Source: Candidatus Hydrogenedentota bacterium (GTDB taxonomy: Bacteria; Hydrogenedentota; Hydrogenedentia; Hydrogenedentales; JAEUWI01). From it: 64,000 nt of DNA. This document shows positions 61,738 to 64,000 of this stretch, in pieces. The notes under the pieces were generated by a model. That model had not been told where the DNA came from. It was given only the letters and a program-made list of their open reading frames with translations, and did no database searches. The position numbers were made by a program, and so were the translations under genes. Position 1 is the first letter of the stretch. Every line of letters begins with the position of its first letter. The stretch lies in the NCBI GenBank assembly GCA_016182605.1, contig JACPGE010000071.1, positions 1 through 64,000 on the forward strand, given 5' to 3'.

Positions 61738-64000
61738 ATGTCCAAGTATTGCTTGTTGCCCTTCATTGCGCTCCTCGTATCGGCCGGTATCGCCAGCGCA
61801 CAGTCTCCCGAGGCGCAGGCCATTCTGGACACGATCCAGTTGGACCCCGCCTTTCAAATCGAGCTGGTGGCCATGGAGCCCGTCATTGTCGATCCGGTCG
61901 ATCTGGAGTTTGACGAGAACGGCCGCATTTTCGTCATTGAGTTTCCTGGGTATCCCTTTCCAGAGGTGCCGGGCCGGATCATTGAGCTGATCGACAACAA
62001 TAGCGACGGCGTCTATGAAACGCGGCGGCTCTTCGCCGGCGGTTTTTCGGTGGGCACCTCCATCTTGCCCTACAACGGCGGTCTGCTCGTGGCATCGCCG
62101 CCCGAGCTGCTCTTCATCAAGGACACGGACGCGGATGGCACGGCGGACCTGCGCGAGGTCTTGGCGTCCGGTTTCGATGTGGGGAACCAACAACACAATT
62201 TCAACGGGTTGACGCACGGTCTGGACAACTGGATCTACGGTGCGAGCGGAGGCAATGGCGGCGAAGTCTCCATGGCGGGTTCCTCTGAAGCACCAGCCAA
62301 ATTGCGCGGACAGGATTTCCGTTTTCGCGTCGAGGACAAGACCTTCGAATTGATTGGGCGCTCTTCCGGCGGCCACGGCCTGGCTTTCGACGAATGGGGA
62401 CATCTCTTCGTAACGCACAATATCTTTCACTTGCAGCACCTGGCCTTCAACGGGCGCTACCTGGACGGCATGCCCGCGAGCCGCCGCGCCTCCCTCGCGG
62501 ATATCTATGATCGCACCAAGGGCGGGCTTGTGCGCATTTACCCCATTGGCGAGCAGGTTTCCCGCGTGAATCACCCGGAGGAATCCGGTCACTTCAGCGG
62601 CGCCTGCGGCATCACCTGTTACACGGGCGGCATGTTTCCCGAAGCCTACGACAACAACATTTTCGTGGCGGACGTGGTGCTGAATCTGGTGCATCGCGAT
62701 CGCCTGGCGGAAAACGGCCCCCTCTACAAGGGCGAACGCGTCGAGGACAAGGTGGAGTTTCTTGCGTCCAAAGACCGCGCCTTTCGACCGGTGGGCATGA
62801 GCGTGGGCCCCGACGGCGCCCTGTATTTGCTGGACATGCACCGGGACGTAATCGAGCACCCGGAATGGATACCGGATGAACTGGAAAAGGACATGGACCT
62901 CAATGCGGGCAAAGACAAGGGTCGCATTTTCCGCATCACGCCGAAGACCGGCCTGCCCCGTGTGAAGCCCGAATTCAGTCCGGCCAATCTCGCCGCAACG
63001 GTCTCCGCCCTGAGTTCGCCCAACCAATGGTGGCGTACCACCGCACAGCGCATGCTCCTGCAATGGCGCGATCCCGCAACACCCGCCCTGCTGACGGAGC
63101 AATGGCGCAGCGGGCTCACGCCGCAGGGTCGGCTTCACACGCTCTGGACCCTGCAAGGCCTGGACGCGCTGGAGAGCGGCCTGATTCTGAGCGCCCTCGC
63201 CGATGACCACTATGGTGTGCGCGAGAGTGCCGTGGAACTGGCGGAGCCCCGCATTCTCAACGAGCCCGCGCTGCTCGATGCCGTCTTGACGCTCGTGGGC
63301 GATTCGCATCCCCGGGTGCGCATGCGCGCCGCGCTCGCACTCAGCACGCTCGATGCTTCGCAGTTCGAACTGGTGGTGCCCGTCGTGATGGAGCAACTCA
63401 AGGTAGACATGGCCGAACCGTGGTTGTGCACTGCCTATCTCTGCGCGGTGAAACAATCGGCCTTTGCCGCGCTGGACTACGCCATGGGTACGCCCCTGGC
63501 CTGGGAGAGCGCGGAAGGCGCCGCCTTCATGGGCAACCTGACCGAGATAGCGGGCCGCGACGCGACCGTCGAGGAGATTCAGACCCTGATCCTGGCACTG
63601 GCCAATGGAACCGAACTGCCTTCCGCCCTGGTGACAGACATCCTGGAGGGGGTCGCCGAAGGAATTGCGGGCCGGGAAGCTCTCGACACTGCGGCACTGC
63701 TCAACGAGACCACCGTAGAGGCCTTGAGCGCACTCGGAACAAACAGCGATCTCGATGTGGCGCGCGGCGTCTGGATCTTGGCGTCGCGCCTGAAGTGGAC
63801 GCCGCCAGCCGCCATGCAGGAGGAACTCACCAGCGCGCGGGAGTGGGCGCTGGACGAGACCCTTTCCGTGGAGCAGCGGGTGGCCTCGCTGGAGATCGCG
63901 CGCTTCGCGCCCTTTGCCGATCGGGAGCCCCTGCTCTTCTCGCTGCTCGATGCGCGGCAGCCCGGGGAATTGCAGCGCGGCGCCATCGGCCAGCTCAGCG
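61738..64000 (+). CDS. PVC-type membrane-bound dehydrogenase domain protein, 3' truncated by the window
   Basis: At least 754 residues, still open at the window end. Signal peptide MSKYCLLPFIALLVSAGIASA. The N-terminal six-bladed propeller (sorbosone dehydrogenase / PVC membrane-bound dehydrogenase type) has DPVDLEFDENGRIFVIEFPGYP, QQHNFNGLTHGLDNWIYGASGG and GGHGLAFDEWGHLFVTHN. After about residue 420, HEAT-like repeats (SPNQWWRTTAQRMLLQW, DDHYGVRESAVELAEP, DSHPRVRMRAALALSTLD) follow. Family members often end with a c-type haem domain, which would lie beyond the window. Presumed periplasmic oxidation of a sugar or alcohol; substrate unknown. Confidence 0.88.
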   Translation, partial: MSKYCLLPFIALLVSAGIASAQSPEAQAILDTIQLDPAFQIELVAMEPVIVDPVDLEFDENGRIFVIEFPGYPFPEVPGRIIELIDNNSDGVYETRRLFAGGFSVGTSILPYNGGLLVASPPELLFIKDTDADGTADLREVLASGFDVGNQQHNFNGLTHGLDNWIYGASGGNGGEVSMAGSSEAPAKLRGQDFRFRVEDKTFELIGRSSGGHGLAFDEWGHLFVTHNIFHLQHLAFNGRYLDGMPASRRASLADIYDRTKGGLVRIYPIGEQVSRVNHPEESGHFSGACGITCYTGGMFPEAYDNNIFVADVVLNLVHRDRLAENGPLYKGERVEDKVEFLASKDRAFRPVGMSVGPDGALYLLDMHRDVIEHPEWIPDELEKDMDLNAGKDKGRIFRITPKTGLPRVKPEFSPANLAATVSALSSPNQWWRTTAQRMLLQWRDPATPALLTEQWRSGLTPQGRLHTLWTLQGLDALESGLILSALADDHYGVRESAVELAEPRILNEPALLDAVLTLVGDSHPRVRMRAALALSTLDASQFELVVPVVMEQLKVDMAEPWLCTAYLCAVKQSAFAALDYAMGTPLAWESAEGAAFMGNLTEIAGRDATVEEIQTLILALANGTELPSALVTDILEGVAEGIAGREALDTAALLNETTVEALSALGTNSDLDVARGVWILASRLKWTPPAAMQEELTSAREWALDETLSVEQRVASLEIARFAPFADREPLLFSLLDARQPGELQRGAIGQLS

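Overview
The window is a GC-rich bacterial contig with about 41 protein genes and no rRNA or tRNA that I could find. The gene families point to the PVC/Planctomycetes neighbourhood. They include DUF1501, DUF1549/DUF1553, DUF1552 and DUF1587-DUF1595 proteins, DUF1559 pseudopilins, many Tat-exported Gfo/Idh/MocA oxidoreductases, a PVC-type membrane-bound dehydrogenase, and surface proteins with long (Gly-Glu)n linkers. The (GE)n linkers make Candidatus Hydrogenedentota the best guess. That is an inference from gene content, not a phylogenetic placement.

Layout. 0.1-4 kb: a secreted esterase and two Gfo/Idh/MocA proteins. 4-8.3 kb: a tightly overlapping minus-strand operon for a MacA-like adaptor, an ABC ATPase and two FtsX-type permeases. 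8.5-13.2 kb: a 55-aa orphan protein, then a DUF1549/DUF1553 haem protein paired with DUF1501. 13.5-22 kb: a TIM-barrel hydrolase-like protein, DUF2237, a GH36 alpha-galactosidase, and a DUF1592-type haem lipoprotein paired with DUF1552. 22-24.2 kb: another Gfo/Idh/MocA protein and a PIG-L deacetylase. 24.3-29.3 kb: lacI, ribulokinase, ribulose-5-phosphate 4-epimerase and a sugar isomerase, an L-arabinose catabolic operon. 29.3-35.4 kb: a convergent operon for a secreted beta-helix protein, a sugar-binding protein, two sugar ABC permeases and an SGNH hydrolase, with no ATPase. 35.4-40 kb: a DUF1559 pseudopilin, a GH42 beta-galactosidase and a second LacI regulator. 40-48.4 kb: a surface protein, a GH50-like enzyme, a class V aminotransferase, a frameshifted DUF1559 pseudopilin and a tandemly duplicated surface protein. 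48.6-64 kb: an inositol-monophosphatase-family protein fused to a histone-H1-like tail, DoxX, an orphan DNA methyltransferase, an FG-GAP lipoprotein, a metallophosphoesterase, a 1816-aa dockerin-bearing protein and a truncated PVC dehydrogenase.

How it works together. Much of the window looks like a plant or algal polysaccharide programme. Secreted or periplasmic hydrolases (GH36, GH42, GH50-like, beta-helix, SGNH, esterase) release galactose- and arabinose-containing sugars. An ABC importer brings sugars in, and araB/araD/isomerase would feed L-arabinose to xylulose 5-phosphate. Two LacI regulators sit beside palindromic operator candidates. Many exported redox proteins carry twin-arginine signals.

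Structure beyond genes. A conserved inverted-repeat element lies at the 3' end of three minus-strand genes. A 151-bp dispersed repeat sits in two divergent promoter regions. Strand composition of the + strand changes from C-rich to G-rich or balanced near 48.5 kb.
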